From the NCBI GenBank assembly GCA_011032825.1, contig JAADJZ010000021.1, forward strand, positions 620,001 to 684,000: 64,000 bases of DNA, written 5' to 3'. Shown in pieces: positions 23,343-33,148 of this stretch. Within the stretch, counting starts at the first letter, position 1. Each line of letters opens with the position of its first letter. Made by a program: the position numbers and the translations under genes. The DNA comes from Massariosphaeria phaeospora. Lineage: Eukaryota; Ascomycota; Dothideomycetes; Pleosporales. Below the pieces are notes generated by a model. That model saw nothing but the letters and a program-made list of their open reading frames with translations. It did not search any database and had not been told where the DNA came from.

Positions 23343-24278
23343 TCACTCTCTGGTCTCTGCGCCATCTACTGTACCCTCTTCTAGCAGCTCCTGCTGCATC
23401 TCTCTATTGCGCTTTACGCTTCCCTCCAGCCCCCCCAGCATCTTTTCATCACTCCCCGGAACGCGCATCTCGAAGACCTCACGGATGACCGTATACTCGT
23501 AATACCCACACCTCGCAATCGGCACCGTCTTCTTAATATCGATCCGCCCATCCGTCAACACGCTCTCATCAATATGAATCCCCACCACCCGTCCAATCAC
23601 CACATCCACAGCCCCCATCGGCGGATTCCCCGGCAACCGCAACGTCGAGTAGTGCGTACACTCGAACTTGATCGGGCTGCGCTTCACCATTGGTACGTAC
23701 AACTCCCCCTTACCCCGCACGTCCACCTTGCTCAACTTCGCGTAGTCCTTCTCCAGTCCCGCGTGCTCGAATTCATCGACGTCGCTTGCGAGCTGCTGCG
23801 CCGTGGCGTTGACAGCCTCGCGCAGATCATACGTTGCGAGACTCCAGCAGAAAACGCCTGTGGCTTCGGTGTTACGAACTGTATCTTTTTGCGCGGCAGT
23901 GGGCGTCTGGTTTGCACTGAACATTACGAACGGTGGATCGAAGGTTAGATTATTGAATTGCGAGTAGGGGGCTAGGTTCGCTTGGCCGTCGGTCGAGAGC
24001 GTCGATATCCAGCCGATGGGGCGCGGGATTACGCAGGCCTGTGGAGCTTGTCAGACAGTCCCGGAATACTCACTCATATGATTGGCATATGGAGAAGTCG
24101 GGGTTTGCTAGACAGCCGTCCATACGGGTCTTGCCTCAAAAGTGTTTTCTTTCTTAGTGTAGTCGAAAATGGAAATGAACAGAGATTCTATGATATGATC
24201 TTGCGAGAGAAAAGCTGCACGTACCTTGAACGGATCCCGCGGTAGCCCATGGTCGGTCTTTCCGGGCTCGTAGAACAT
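23343..24278 (-). CDS. Flavin reductase-like (FMN-binding split barrel) protein
   Basis: A member of the flavin-reductase / DIM6-NTAB-like family, which bind FMN in a split-barrel fold; many fungal members have no assigned substrate. Exons 24278-24225 (18 codons, MFYEPGKTDHGLPRDPFK) and 24038-23343 give 249 residues across a 186-nt intron (GTACGT donor, CAG acceptor). The segment ACVIPRPIGWISTLS, then LAPYSQFNNLTFDPP and VMFSANQ, is the conserved FMN-site region; RSPIKFECTH and GAVDVVIGRVVGIHID belong to the later barrel strands. Start is chosen at the ATG in exon 1; the frame extends only to a non-ATG codon upstream. It is divergent from the SDR gene with 0.8 kb between them, so they could share a promoter, and both could work in small-molecule redox metabolism (inference). 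Confidence 0.85.
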
Positions 24279-25089
24279 GTTGCTGGTCTTGTTTCTAACC
24301 TTTTTCAAATTGATACTTCTTTGAGTCTCGAGTCCTCGCTCCGTTCTGCCAACTTCCTCGAGATATAGGTCTAGCCTTTTCCTTTGATGATCTGCCCTCT
24401 TAATCGGCGGGTACTTGATCCTCGGAGCGTTTGTTATGGGAGGACTGGAGTATTGCGGTTTCGAGGACTTGTTGACGTAAGCGGGTGAAGTGCAAGGTCG
24501 CTAGCTAGGTAGACTACAAGCACGGCTGACACTTGGATAATACTGGATAGGATGTAGGATGTTATTTCTTTGTAGTTTATGAAGATCTGACCGGCAACCT
24601 TATCTACATCTACTTGTATGGCGATCCCCCGATCTCAACTAAGTTAGTTCGTCTTCCCCACATCGGCTGCATCCGACCTCTAGCCGATGCGGTCCGGCTA
24701 AGCATGTCCCTGCGATTCGGCACTTGTGGGGGGGAAGGGGAAGTGGAAGGATGCGTGGCCGTTTTGTTGGGGCTGGGTAATGATGCGGTGTATGGAGGTT
24801 TGTGAGTGGGCTGGCTTGGCTCGGCTTGGCTGAGAGAGAGAGAGATAGTTGATATCTAGGGGTGGTGCGACTTTGGTTAAGGGCGGATCGAGATCTAGAT
24901 TAGGGATCGGTTCCTGAGCCTGGTTGTTGGGATGGATGGGATGGGATAGGTGAGCTGAGCTGGTTGACTTGACTCGATGCCGGGTGTGCATCGAAGGGGT
25001 ATTTTATTGATGTACTTTGTAATCATTCAGGAGACGCATTGTCGAGCAAAATACCGAGTTCTTCCTCACCGATTCGTTCCACAACTACC
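24279..25089. promoter_or_regulatory. Divergent intergenic region (flavin reductase / SDR)
   Basis: 0.81 kb between two outward-pointing genes. It contains GA-rich and GGCTTGGCT-like short repeats at about 24800-24850 and no coding segment I can support. Confidence 0.45.
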
Positions 25090-25857
25090 ATGTCCACACC
25101 TCCCCCCACCCCCACCATCCTCATCACCGGCGCCTCCTCTGGCCTCGGCCTCGCCTTCCTACAACACTACACCACCCTCACCCCCGCCCCTTCCATCGTC
25201 GCTCTCGACATATCCCCCCTTCCGCCCTCCATCGCGCCCCTTCCAAACGTCTCTTTCCACGCCCTCGACATCACATGCACCGCCTCGCTAACCCGCCTCT
25301 GCTCGTCCCCCGCCCTCAACAACACCCCCATAACCCTGCTCATCCACGCCGCCGGCATCCGCGGCCTCGTGCCCTCGGTCGTGCAGAAAGAAAAGGGAGA
25401 TGTGGCTGCGGCAGAGACATGGCGCGCCACCGACCACCCGATCATGATGCGCACGCTCGAGACCAATACATGGGGCACCTTCAACGTCGTGAAAACGTTC
25501 TTGCCACAATTACAAAAAGCGGCGACGTTGGCCGCGCCAGATGCAGCGCCTAAAGTCGTTGTTTTGTCGTCGCGCATGGGCTCGCTGTCGAGTAACACGG
25601 CCGGCGGCGGGTACGCGTATAGAGCGAGTAAAGCCGCGCTGAACGCGGTTGTTAAGAGTTTCGCGGTCGATGTGCCGGAGGTGCGGTTTTTGTTGCTGCA
25701 TCCGGGGAGGGTGGAGACGGGTTTGGTGGGGTGGAAGGAGGAGGGGGCGATTGGTGTGGAGGAGAGTGTGAGGGATTGCGTGAAGGTGGTGGAGAGATTG
25801 GGGGTGGAGATGAGTGGGACGTTGGTCGACCGGTGGGGGGTTCAGATCGGGTGGTAA
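25090..25857 (+). CDS. Short-chain dehydrogenase/reductase (SDR)
   Basis: Single exon, 255 residues. The Rossmann nucleotide-binding motif TGASSGLG is at residues 13-20, an HAAG (NAG-like) motif follows, and the catalytic set is Ser165, Tyr177 and Lys181 (YRASK). Asp at the end of the second strand (VALDIS) suggests NAD(H) preference, which is an inference from the family rule. Length matches classical SDRs. The upstream in-frame codons lack an ATG, so the ATG at 25090 is the start. Pro/Leu-rich loops and the strong C-ending codon bias in the first half contrast with the G/T-richer second half. Substrate is unknown. Confidence 0.9.
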   Translation: MSTPPPTPTILITGASSGLGLAFLQHYTTLTPAPSIVALDISPLPPSIAPLPNVSFHALDITCTASLTRLCSSPALNNTPITLLIHAAGIRGLVPSVVQKEKGDVAAAETWRATDHPIMMRTLETNTWGTFNVVKTFLPQLQKAATLAAPDAAPKVVVLSSRMGSLSSNTAGGGYAYRASKAALNAVVKSFAVDVPEVRFLLLHPGRVETGLVGWKEEGAIGVEESVRDCVKVVERLGVEMSGTLVDRWGVQIGW

Positions 25858-26162
25858 GAAAGAGGTGGTTTTGAGTGTAGGGGTAGTAGGGATGGATAAG
25901 ATGTACAGCGGCGGGATTTCGTAATACATGTTATGTGGATAGAAAGATGTGTCGTCCAGGTCTTATGCAGGGTGTCTTGTCGCAGGACGGAGGTAGGGCA
26001 TCCTGACACTACACAAAGTATGGCTTAACGCCAGGTTAAACATGTGTGAGGCGTAGACAAGATCGTTTCCAGGGTCAAGAGACGGTCTATGCCTCAGATT
26101 AGCGCTGTCCTGACCGAATACAAGCTGAAATGTTCAATGTCTTTGTGAAAGATACAATGTAA
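25858..26162. other. Convergent 3' region
   Basis: About 305 bases between the 3' ends of the SDR gene and the next minus-strand gene; nothing coding seen. Confidence 0.5.
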
Positions 26163-27038
26163 TCATGCTTCGCTAGCCCTCCTCTTTCCCTTGTCCTCAG
26201 CACCAATGTCTAGCACCGCCCGATCCGACTCGCGCACGTCCTCGCTTGTCCCCGCAATCTTCCCGGCGACTTCTTGATTCCCCTCAACGCCCTTGACGAG
26301 CTCGTCCAAGGCTCCGAACAGGTCGCCTTGACTCCTCTCGCGTGCCTCCCTTAGCTTGGTGTCTCCAGGCTCGCCTTTTGTCTTGCCTTTGCTTCTTCCG
26401 GGCACCTCGACACCCTCGATCCGGAGCATGTAACTGTGGTCTGGCGATGATTCGTCAAAGGAAGGTGCAGTCCGTATGTTTGCATCCGTAATCTGCCACT
26501 CCGAAGATAATGATTGCGCATCCACTATAGTGTGTCCATCCGTCCCAACATCGACGATCAGGTAATGCTCTTTGATCCCGGGTATAGGCGGCGGTAGCGG
26601 AGACTCGACTTGTGTTTCCTGCTCATCTGCCTGATTTGGTTCTTTCTCCTCGCCTTCGGGCGTATTCTGTGGTAGGTATTGGGTATCATCTAGGCCTAGA
26701 CTCCGCATCGCGGCTGCAGTTACGATTACCGGGTCGTCGTCGGCAAAGACATAGTGCACGTACGGATGGTAATGCTCGCCAGTCGTAGAGTCTTCTATGA
26801 GTGTGAAGAAGGGGTTGAAGTTAGGTGGTGGGAGGAGTGTTTGTTCGGAGCTAGGTTCAGGGTAGGGTATCTCATCTTCGGGCTCGCCTTCGTAGGCTGC
26901 GTCTTCGGATGGATCGGTTTCGGGAGGTGCGTCCTGCGGTCGTGGAGCATCTTCGGAATGTGATATTGGCGGCGAGCGAGGGAAGCGTGCAGACTGCGGT
27001 ATCTGCGGCGATCGTGTAGGCTTTGGATTCGAAGACAT
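26163..27038 (-). CDS. Conserved fungal protein of unknown function
   Basis: Single exon, 291 residues, ATG at 27038. The first about 60 residues are Pro/Ser/Glu-rich and probably disordered. A likely folded core follows: FNPFFTLIEDSTTGEHYHP, VHYVFADDDP and AAMRSLGLDD, a low-complexity insert, then a second block with YLIVDVGTDGHTIVDAQS and WQITDANIR. The C-terminal end is charged and basic (DKGKRRASEA). I do not recognise a named domain. It is in tandem with APC11, whose stop is 347 bp upstream of its ATG, which says little about its role. Confidence 0.75.
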   Translation of the reverse strand: MSSNPKPTRSPQIPQSARFPRSPPISHSEDAPRPQDAPPETDPSEDAAYEGEPEDEIPYPEPSSEQTLLPPPNFNPFFTLIEDSTTGEHYHPYVHYVFADDDPVIVTAAAMRSLGLDDTQYLPQNTPEGEEKEPNQADEQETQVESPLPPPIPGIKEHYLIVDVGTDGHTIVDAQSLSSEWQITDANIRTAPSFDESSPDHSYMLRIEGVEVPGRSKGKTKGEPGDTKLREARERSQGDLFGALDELVKGVEGNQEVAGKIAGTSEDVRESDRAVLDIGAEDKGKRRASEA

Positions 27039-27385
27039 GGCTGCGAGGTTCGAGGTGGAGGCTGGCTAGCGGAGCTTGGGGGTGGAGCGGAGCTACAGGC
27101 AAGCTTTATCGATAAGGACGGGTGGTCTGTGCACAGTTATCGCGACAGATGTAATGACATTTTCAGTCCTGGCATACGAGTCCAAGCCCCGCGTTTTCAA
27201 TACAGCAGGCATAACGCTACCAAGTTCCAACAAAAGGGTATCTTCCAAACGCCAAACCCCATCGTATTATCCAACTCCATCCCGCTTTCATCTATTCGTC
27301 CAACGTCGCAGAGCTTGCTACGGCTAGCAGGGCTTATTTCGACCTAAACTTCGGGACATGATACGGCTTAGGGGGGAGGCATAGA
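27039..27385. other. Intergenic stretch between APC11 and the unknown gene
   Basis: 347 bases that should hold the promoter of the 26163-27038 gene and the 3' UTR of APC11. Nothing else seen. Confidence 0.5.
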
Positions 27386-27858
27386 TCAGAGGGGACTCGT
27401 TGTCGGCTCCTGCGCTTGGCCCTCGGCGGTGGGAGTGGCGGTAGCGGCTGTCTGACTCTTCGATTTGAAGGCTGTATAAACCGTTAGTCTTTAGCTAAAT
27501 CAGAGCGCAGAGTACTCACGCTGTCGGCACATGGGGCATTTCTCCTGGGAACTCTCCTGGCGGATCCAAGAATAGATGCAATGCTACACGCAGATTAGCA
27601 GAGCTCCGGGTGCAGCAAATGAGGCCCGACATACCATGTGGAACGAGTGATTGCATTCGCCGAGCACTGCATTACATTAGCAACGATCAGACAATATCAG
27701 GCTGGTGTTGGCTTACACAGCGGACACTCATCCCCCGGGAACTTGCATTTCGAGCAAGTACTGTCGTAGGGATTGCGGCAGATACCGCAGACGTCGTCGT
27801 CGGGCATGTCCCACCGCCAGGCCGCCACTGCATTCCATTCCTTGATCGTGACTTTCAT
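27386..27858 (-). CDS. apc11: Anaphase-promoting complex subunit 11 (RING-H2 finger)
   Basis: APC11 is the RING subunit of the APC/C ubiquitin ligase, contacting the E2 and the Apc2 cullin. Four exons, 27858-27717, 27666-27635, 27583-27520 and 27471-27386, with introns of 50, 51 and 48 nt, give 107 residues. Exon 1 starts at MKVTIKEWNAVAAWRWD, a signature of this family, and carries CGICRNPYDSTC. The RING continues over the splice sites with CPLLLGECNHSFHM, HCIYSWI and KCPMCRQ, so all zinc ligands (Cys and His) are present. The last exon adds a short Ser/Thr/Pro/Ala tail that is longer than in yeast. Upstream in-frame codons are without an ATG. APC/C triggers separase activation, and separase is 21 kb away in this window. 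Confidence 0.95.
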
Positions 27859-28064
27859 CTCGTCGCGTTGCGGTGGGATCAGGTCGAGATTGTAGGCTTG
27901 TTTGGGGCGAGACGAGACAACAAAAGCGCCCGATACATCCGGCAGTTGCACGGGCGGTGAATGAGGCGGGGTAGGCCTTCAACCTCAAAACAACAACACC
28001 CTCAGCATCAACGATTGTTCTATCTTCTATCCTGAACGCGTCAAAGCACTATGACTGGCCGACC

Positions 28065-29519
28065 CTATACTACAGCGGAAATCTTGAACCCACCCGGCAC
28101 CACCGTCTGGAAAAAGCCCTTCGGATCAAATTTTTCGCTCACAGCCTTCAATCTCGCCACACTCTCTTTTCCATACCCTTCCAAAACTAGGGTGTCGCGG
28201 TAAGCATAATTCATAAACCGATAAGGTATCGCCTTCCCTTCGTCTTCAATAAGAGTATTGATATCCCTGAGAAGAGCTTGTACGCCTATGACCACTCTCT
28301 CATCGTCCGTGGCGAGGGAATGCACAGAATTCAGTAGTAGGACCATAAAGGGCCCATCTTCTGGCGACAAACCGAGCGCATTTCCGCCCCGTTGTTTAGA
28401 TTCAGTGAGCGTCTGCTTTGTTACAGGCTGAAACACCAGAGACAATACAAAGCCGGCAATGTCCTTCAAGTCCTTTACAGCATCTTCCCAGAGTTGAGCA
28501 GATTTCAACATCACGTCCTTTGACAGCTTGAACGAGGTTGTAAAGAACAGTTGTCGTGCACCGTCTTGGCTGAAATTCGCTTGCTCTTGCGCAAATCCGT
28601 AGTGACTATCTTCGCGGATCGTGCTCAGGAGCGGTGGCTGAATGGAGGTCATGTTCTTCAGAGTAGGTGATACATCTGATACTTTGTTGGAGTAGAGGTT
28701 CACCACGCATCCTGCCATGACGGGGGAATGAAAACGAGCGGCTATGACGGCTCCAGATTTGTCGGGCGATGCGGCGAAGTCGTAGATCAAGTCGACTATC
28801 GAAGACCAAGGCGATGCGTCGTAGTAGACTGCACCTCCCCACATTGGTCCCTGGGCGAATGTCGGGATTTCGATTTTGGTAATGATACCGAAGTTGTTGT
28901 TCCCCCCTTTCAAAGCCACGAACAAGTCTTCATTGTGTTGGTTGGAAGCTTTTACCACTTCTCCCGTACCAAGCACAACCTCAAAACTGGTTACCGTATC
29001 GCAGACAAATCCAACTTGCTCAGAGAAATACGAAATTCCTCCTTCATAGGATGTCAGTCGTAGACACAGTTCGAGCAGAAAGCATTGCCTACCTCCGAGA
29101 ATCAACCCACTCACACCAACTTTCGACACCCGACCACCAGCAACAGTTAAGCCTTCCTTCTCGAGTGTCTGGTACACATCTCCCCAGCGTTCTCCAGCAC
29201 CAATCGACACAACCCCAGTCGCTCGGTCGAGATCGACGCCTTTGAAGTTCTGCAGATCAATCAATACCCCGCCATCGATGTTCGCTGACCCAGCCCATGC
29301 GGTATGTCCACCTCCTTTGATCGCAACCTTGACATTGGAGTCTTCGACATGCTTTATAACTTTACCGAGCTCCTGGGCGGAGCTGGGCCTCACTACACAG
29401 GTAGGCTTGAGCTCGGTCTCGAAAGCGGCGAAGTACGAGGTGGTTGTTGCAGTGTACTCCGGGGTGCCGGCGAGGAACACGCTGCCGGGAAACATGTTCG
29501 AGAACTTGACGGAATCCAT
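28065..29519 (-). CDS. FAD-linked oxidase, berberine-bridge (BBE) type
   Basis: Two exons, 29519-29093 and 29041-28065, give 467 residues. The FAD-binding PCMH domain shows IKGGGHTAWAGS, with His72 at the position that carries covalent FAD in the family, and GAGERWGDVYQTLE further on. VSGLILGGGISYFSEQ spans the splice site and a GGNNNFGIIT motif follows. The C-terminal BBE motif is NYAYRDTLVLEGYG with FDPKGFFQ. The 51-nt intron has a GTAGGC donor and a GACTGAC branch site; it is a multiple of three with no stop, so the unspliced mRNA would also be open. There is no signal peptide at this start, unlike many secreted relatives. Such enzymes oxidise alcohols, sugars or alkaloids and are common in fungal secondary-metabolite clusters; the substrate here is unknown. 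Confidence 0.88.
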   Translation of the reverse strand: MDSVKFSNMFPGSVFLAGTPEYTATTTSYFAAFETELKPTCVVRPSSAQELGKVIKHVEDSNVKVAIKGGGHTAWAGSANIDGGVLIDLQNFKGVDLDRATGVVSIGAGERWGDVYQTLEKEGLTVAGGRVSKVGVSGLILGGRQCFLLELCLRLTSYEGGISYFSEQVGFVCDTVTSFEVVLGTGEVVKASNQHNEDLFVALKGGNNNFGIITKIEIPTFAQGPMWGGAVYYDASPWSSIVDLIYDFAASPDKSGAVIAARFHSPVMAGCVVNLYSNKVSDVSPTLKNMTSIQPPLLSTIREDSHYGFAQEQANFSQDGARQLFFTTSFKLSKDVMLKSAQLWEDAVKDLKDIAGFVLSLVFQPVTKQTLTESKQRGGNALGLSPEDGPFMVLLLNSVHSLATDDERVVIGVQALLRDINTLIEDEGKAIPYRFMNYAYRDTLVLEGYGKESVARLKAVSEKFDPKGFFQTVVPGGFKISAVV

Positions 29520-29577
29520 TTTGAATGAAAGAAGTGGAAGAGGCACGGATGCTAACAATCAGTCCTGTTGTAGTCAA

Positions 29578-29623
29578 CTAATTGATTGACTAGTTATGTA
29601 ACCAATTAGTCAAATCAATCAGA
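29578..29623. promoter_or_regulatory. Nested inverted repeat in the FAD-oxidase promoter
   Basis: An outer imperfect arm pair (CTAATTGATTGACTAG against the complement of TTAGTCAAATCAATCAG) surrounds the inner palindrome GTTATGTAAC. It lies 60-105 bp before the oxidase ATG. CAATCAGT-like words recur further upstream to about 29730. This could be a dimeric regulator site or a remnant of a repeat. Confidence 0.5.
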
Positions 29624-29699
29624 CGACGGGAATTCTGCAGTTAAGTCAGTCTGAAGTTAGCCTACGAACACTCTATCAATAGAGGCCATTATCAATCAG

Positions 29700-30117
29700 T
29701 CTAGTCGGAGACTAGCGTGCATCCAATCAGTTAGAACAACCTTGGAAGTTCAGTAGCAGTGTGACTTTTGGATCCTCCGGAGTTTGGTATCTTCGTCGCA
29801 TTACTGCAGATGTCCCTGAAATCTCGGCGCAGTAATATAAACGACTTGAAGGTTTTGTTACACTAATACTAATATCAACTAGTTGCATCGACCGTAGGTT
29901 CAGATACCTTGTCGTTACGAGACCGTTCGGACTCTGGGGATAGAAACGAAGCCGGGCTACCTAACGGCAGCGAGCTAGTGCGTGGGACGAGTCTCACCAG
30001 AGCTAAACCCAATCTGGCTAGGTCCAGTCCCTGTCAGGAACTTCCAAAGTCAAATCTCTCATTCCATCCACTCTTTCTTTAAAATTTGGAAGCATTTCGC
30101 ACCAGGTACCTAACTAA
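29700..30117. other. Intergenic stretch upstream of the FAD oxidase
   Basis: Contains further CAATCAG/CAGTTAG words and no supported gene. Confidence 0.4.
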
Positions 30118-30438
30118 CTAACAAGTTACGGAGCGCGCATTACTCGCAGCTATCCTGAGCCGATCGAAGTTGCAAAACCAGTACAGTATATCTACTTGAT
30201 TGGAACCCCCTGGTGGACCATCTACCATCCTCAAACTTACGCCCCATACCCACCAGGCAGGCTTGCTTGGCGGGAGCATGCTGTATTCTGCAACGACGTC
30301 GGGATGCGCTGCCATTGATCCGTCGGATGCGACCTGAGTGTTCACACTGATGGTTCCCTCGAAGATCGGCAAATACCTCATTAATTTGGCGGCGCCTTTT
30401 GGCAGGAAGCAAATTGCGCCCTGCATCTCGTCCAACAA
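30118..30438 (-). pseudogene. Gene fragment, repeat unit A of the SET-gene block
   Basis: A minus-strand frame with a plausible exon ends in AEYSMLPPSKPAWWVWG directly before a GTAAGT donor, but no further exon can be followed. The part at about 30142-30300 recurs, diverged, at 34625-34770 on the other side of the two SET genes, where the equivalent frame carries a stop. I read it as a duplicated, probably decayed exon of an unrecognised gene. Confidence 0.4.
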
Positions 30439-30705
30439 TCTCCTCAGACACGTTTTCTAATGCGGTTTGGATCAGAGGCCTGGCAAATGCAGTTTTCCCA
30501 CAGTTTGCGCATGTAGAGTGACGTACCCATGTCAGTGTTTTGTTTGCTTCATCTTAGCTGCAGGCACTGAGGTAGCACAGCAGCGCACAATAATAATAAT
30601 TCACATACGGCGCATTCCCCTCCTTCGTCCTTTATCCGAACCGGTCACAATTTTCAATCATATTCAACTGATACAAGACCATTGTGGCACGCAGTGAGGT
30701 GCATC

Positions 30706-32149
30706 ATGGGCATCGATGCCGGCTTCGACCTCGTTCCCCGACTTTCTAAGAGCATAGAGGACAAGAACCGCTGGCGTTCCTTCATTGATTGCGTCAAACG
30801 GAAATACGAGGACGACGACGGTGTTGAGGTAAAAGCAAACTATATTGAGTTCAATGCTGGCGAACATCCGATACTACCCTTCGATGGCCACAAATTCCTG
30901 CGATTCAGTTCGAAGATATCAGGAAAGACTGGGAACCAAGCCGAAGAGTACATCAGAGGAGTCACTCACATTGCGACATCGATCCTTGGCTCCCGCGTGG
31001 AACGATGGAGCGAGATGTATGATCAATATGGTTTCTATGGCTGGAAAGAAGTCTATGAATCACAGAGGAGCTACGACCAGGTGTGTATGATTTCGGCTAT
31101 ACGAGTGAAATGTGTCTAAGATTCACTAGGATGAAACGAACATACCAAGCACAGCTCAATCAGCCCTGAGTTCGGAGGGTGCAAGCGAGGACCTGATTAC
31201 GCCATGTTACGCGATTCGATCAATACAAGATAAAGGCAAGGGTCTTATAGCGCGAGTGAATATCGTAAGCGGAACACGGATCCTCATCGAAAAGCCTCTC
31301 TTCTCAGCCTCATCTCCGGTCGGCTCTCTGGACGATGTGGTTCTAGCGAAAGTCAAGGCACTGTCAAACGAGCAACAACGCGAATACCTCTCACTACACA
31401 ACAGCCATCCGGGGAAGAATCCATTCACTGGCATCTTCAGGACCAATGCACTGCCATGTGGCCCAGGTTCTCCGATCGGCGCAGTATATCCCATCATCTG
31501 CTTCATCAATCACACATGTATTCCAAATTCGCACAACAACTGGAACAGCGAGACGGAATTGGAAACTATTCACGCAGTCCGAGACATCAAGGCAGGCGAG
31601 GAGATCACTATATCTTACGCGGAAGGTGAGCCAGCGCGCCAGCGGCTTGATAAGCTCAAAAACGCCTTCGGCTTCGATTGCAAATGTGAACTGTGCTCGC
31701 GTCCCGCAGCTGAGCTCCAAGAAAGCGATGCTCGCCGCGTCGAAATCGAGCAACTTGACCAAGCGATTGGCGACCCTAATCGTGCCATGAGCGCACCGAG
31801 TCGAGTTATAGCAGACTGCCAGAAGATGCTTAAACTCATTCAGCAAGAATACGGTGGCAGTTTGCCGCCCCTCGTAGCGCGATTATACTACGATGTCTTC
31901 CAGATCAGCAACATCCACAGTGACCAAGCGCGCGCAAGCGCTTTCGCGAGACGGGCATACAATGCGCGACTCGTGGGCGAGGGAGAGGAGAGCCCTGAGG
32001 CGGTCAGAATGAAGAGCCTGATGGGTAATCCGACACAGCACCAGAGCTTTGGCGCATCGAAGAGATGGAGGACGACGAAGAGTGCAGTGCCAAAGGGCTT
32101 GGACGAGAAGGAGTTTGAGGAGTGGCTTTGGAAAAGGGGTGGGAATTGA
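30706..32149 (+). CDS. SET-domain protein with a fused N-terminal domain
   Basis: Exon 1 (30706-31080) and exon 2 (31130-32149) are joined in frame over a 49-nt intron (GTGTGT donor, CACTAG acceptor) to give 464 residues. Exon 1 encodes a roughly 125-residue domain (MGIDAGFDLVPRLSK, GEHPILPFDGHKFLRFSSK, SRVERWSEMYDQYG) of a kind I associate with stand-alone fungal proteins. Exon 2 starts a SET domain (YAIRSIQDKGKGLIARVNI, INHTCIPNS, HAVRDIKAGEEITISYAEG) with a post-SET Cys cluster (CKCELC). SET proteins usually methylate protein lysines. The SET half has no ATG before its first conserved strand, so it needs exon 1 or has lost its own start. It is the left member of a tandem pair with the gene at 33149. 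Substrate is unknown. Confidence 0.7.
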
Positions 32150-32636
32150 TGAGCTTCTCGTTTTGCTGGACTTGGGCTTGTTTGTACCTGGCCAGTCTTG
32201 ATGTAAACAGTGATGATACACTGCTGAAGTGGATACAGTCCCGAACTTCAACGACTTCATGCATGTGGCTTCTAGAATCTCTATCAATGACAAGCACTGA
32301 CACTCATTGTCCTCGCTGGGATTGTTTCCGCCTTTTCGTCGCTAGAGCCGTCATCCGGGGTAGAGCTGGCGTCCGACGTGGGCACATCCACGAGGTTGTC
32401 TTTTGGGCCGGTCTTGTAGTCGCTATCGTTGCCAACGTGGACCTTGTCCGAGCCCGTGGCCTCCTTCAAAAGGATGTATTTGGTCAGATCAGAGACGTCC
32501 TGCTGTCCAGGGGCGCGCCAGGGCTCAATGGACAACGCGCACAGATTGAAATTCGGGAAAGGTAGCCTAGACTTCGTTGAGGATCATGTGCCCGTCTCTT
32601 GACTGTGTTCCTCTTCAATGAAATGAGATCCCTTAG
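32150..32636. other. Intergenic, left of the MITE
   Basis: No supported gene between the first SET gene and the inverted-repeat element. Confidence 0.45.
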
Positions 32637-32949
32637 TACTGCATCTCGGCACCTACGAGTGGACAAATATAATGTAAGCCTATCTTGTCCTATTTTGAAA
32701 CCTCAATCAGCGCTGATTAACTAACTTCTATATTAGCACCGTCTGAGGTTGCTGTACAGGCGATATTAGGTGTTGAAGCTATAAGATGTGATGTTGTTTT
32801 GTCCACTCGTGTAACATCTCTACTTTGTGTAGTATAACCTGTATACGCTTACTCATACAGCTTTATAATCTTAAAACCCTCCTATCTTGGCGGCAAAAAC
32901 GGCCTACAAAAACCCCTGTTTGCCCACTCGTAGGTGCCTAGAGGCAGTA
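32637..32949. mobile_element. MITE with 31-bp terminal inverted repeats and TA target
   Basis: The left end (32637-32667) and the reverse complement of the right end (32919-32949) agree at 28 of 31 positions, including the exact core GGCACCTACGAGTGG. Both ends are bounded by the dinucleotide TA, as expected for the Tc1/mariner/pogo (Fot1-like) superfamily. The 313-bp element is AT-rich inside and has no coding capacity, so it would depend on a transposase from elsewhere. It sits between the two SET genes. Confidence 0.85.
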
Positions 32950-33148
32950 AGTTGAGGGCGATTGTCAAACTGCAGTATATATGTTGTGTAACAACAACAT
33001 CAAAGATGAACCAACAGATGAGTGCCACAAAGCCGTACAACGGGAGAAAAGAAAAAAAGCAATCGGTGCTCTCCGCAATCAGAGTATATAAACCGCTACA
33101 GCAGTCTCAATAACATCAATTTGCGGCAACAAAAGGAGATACTATGAG

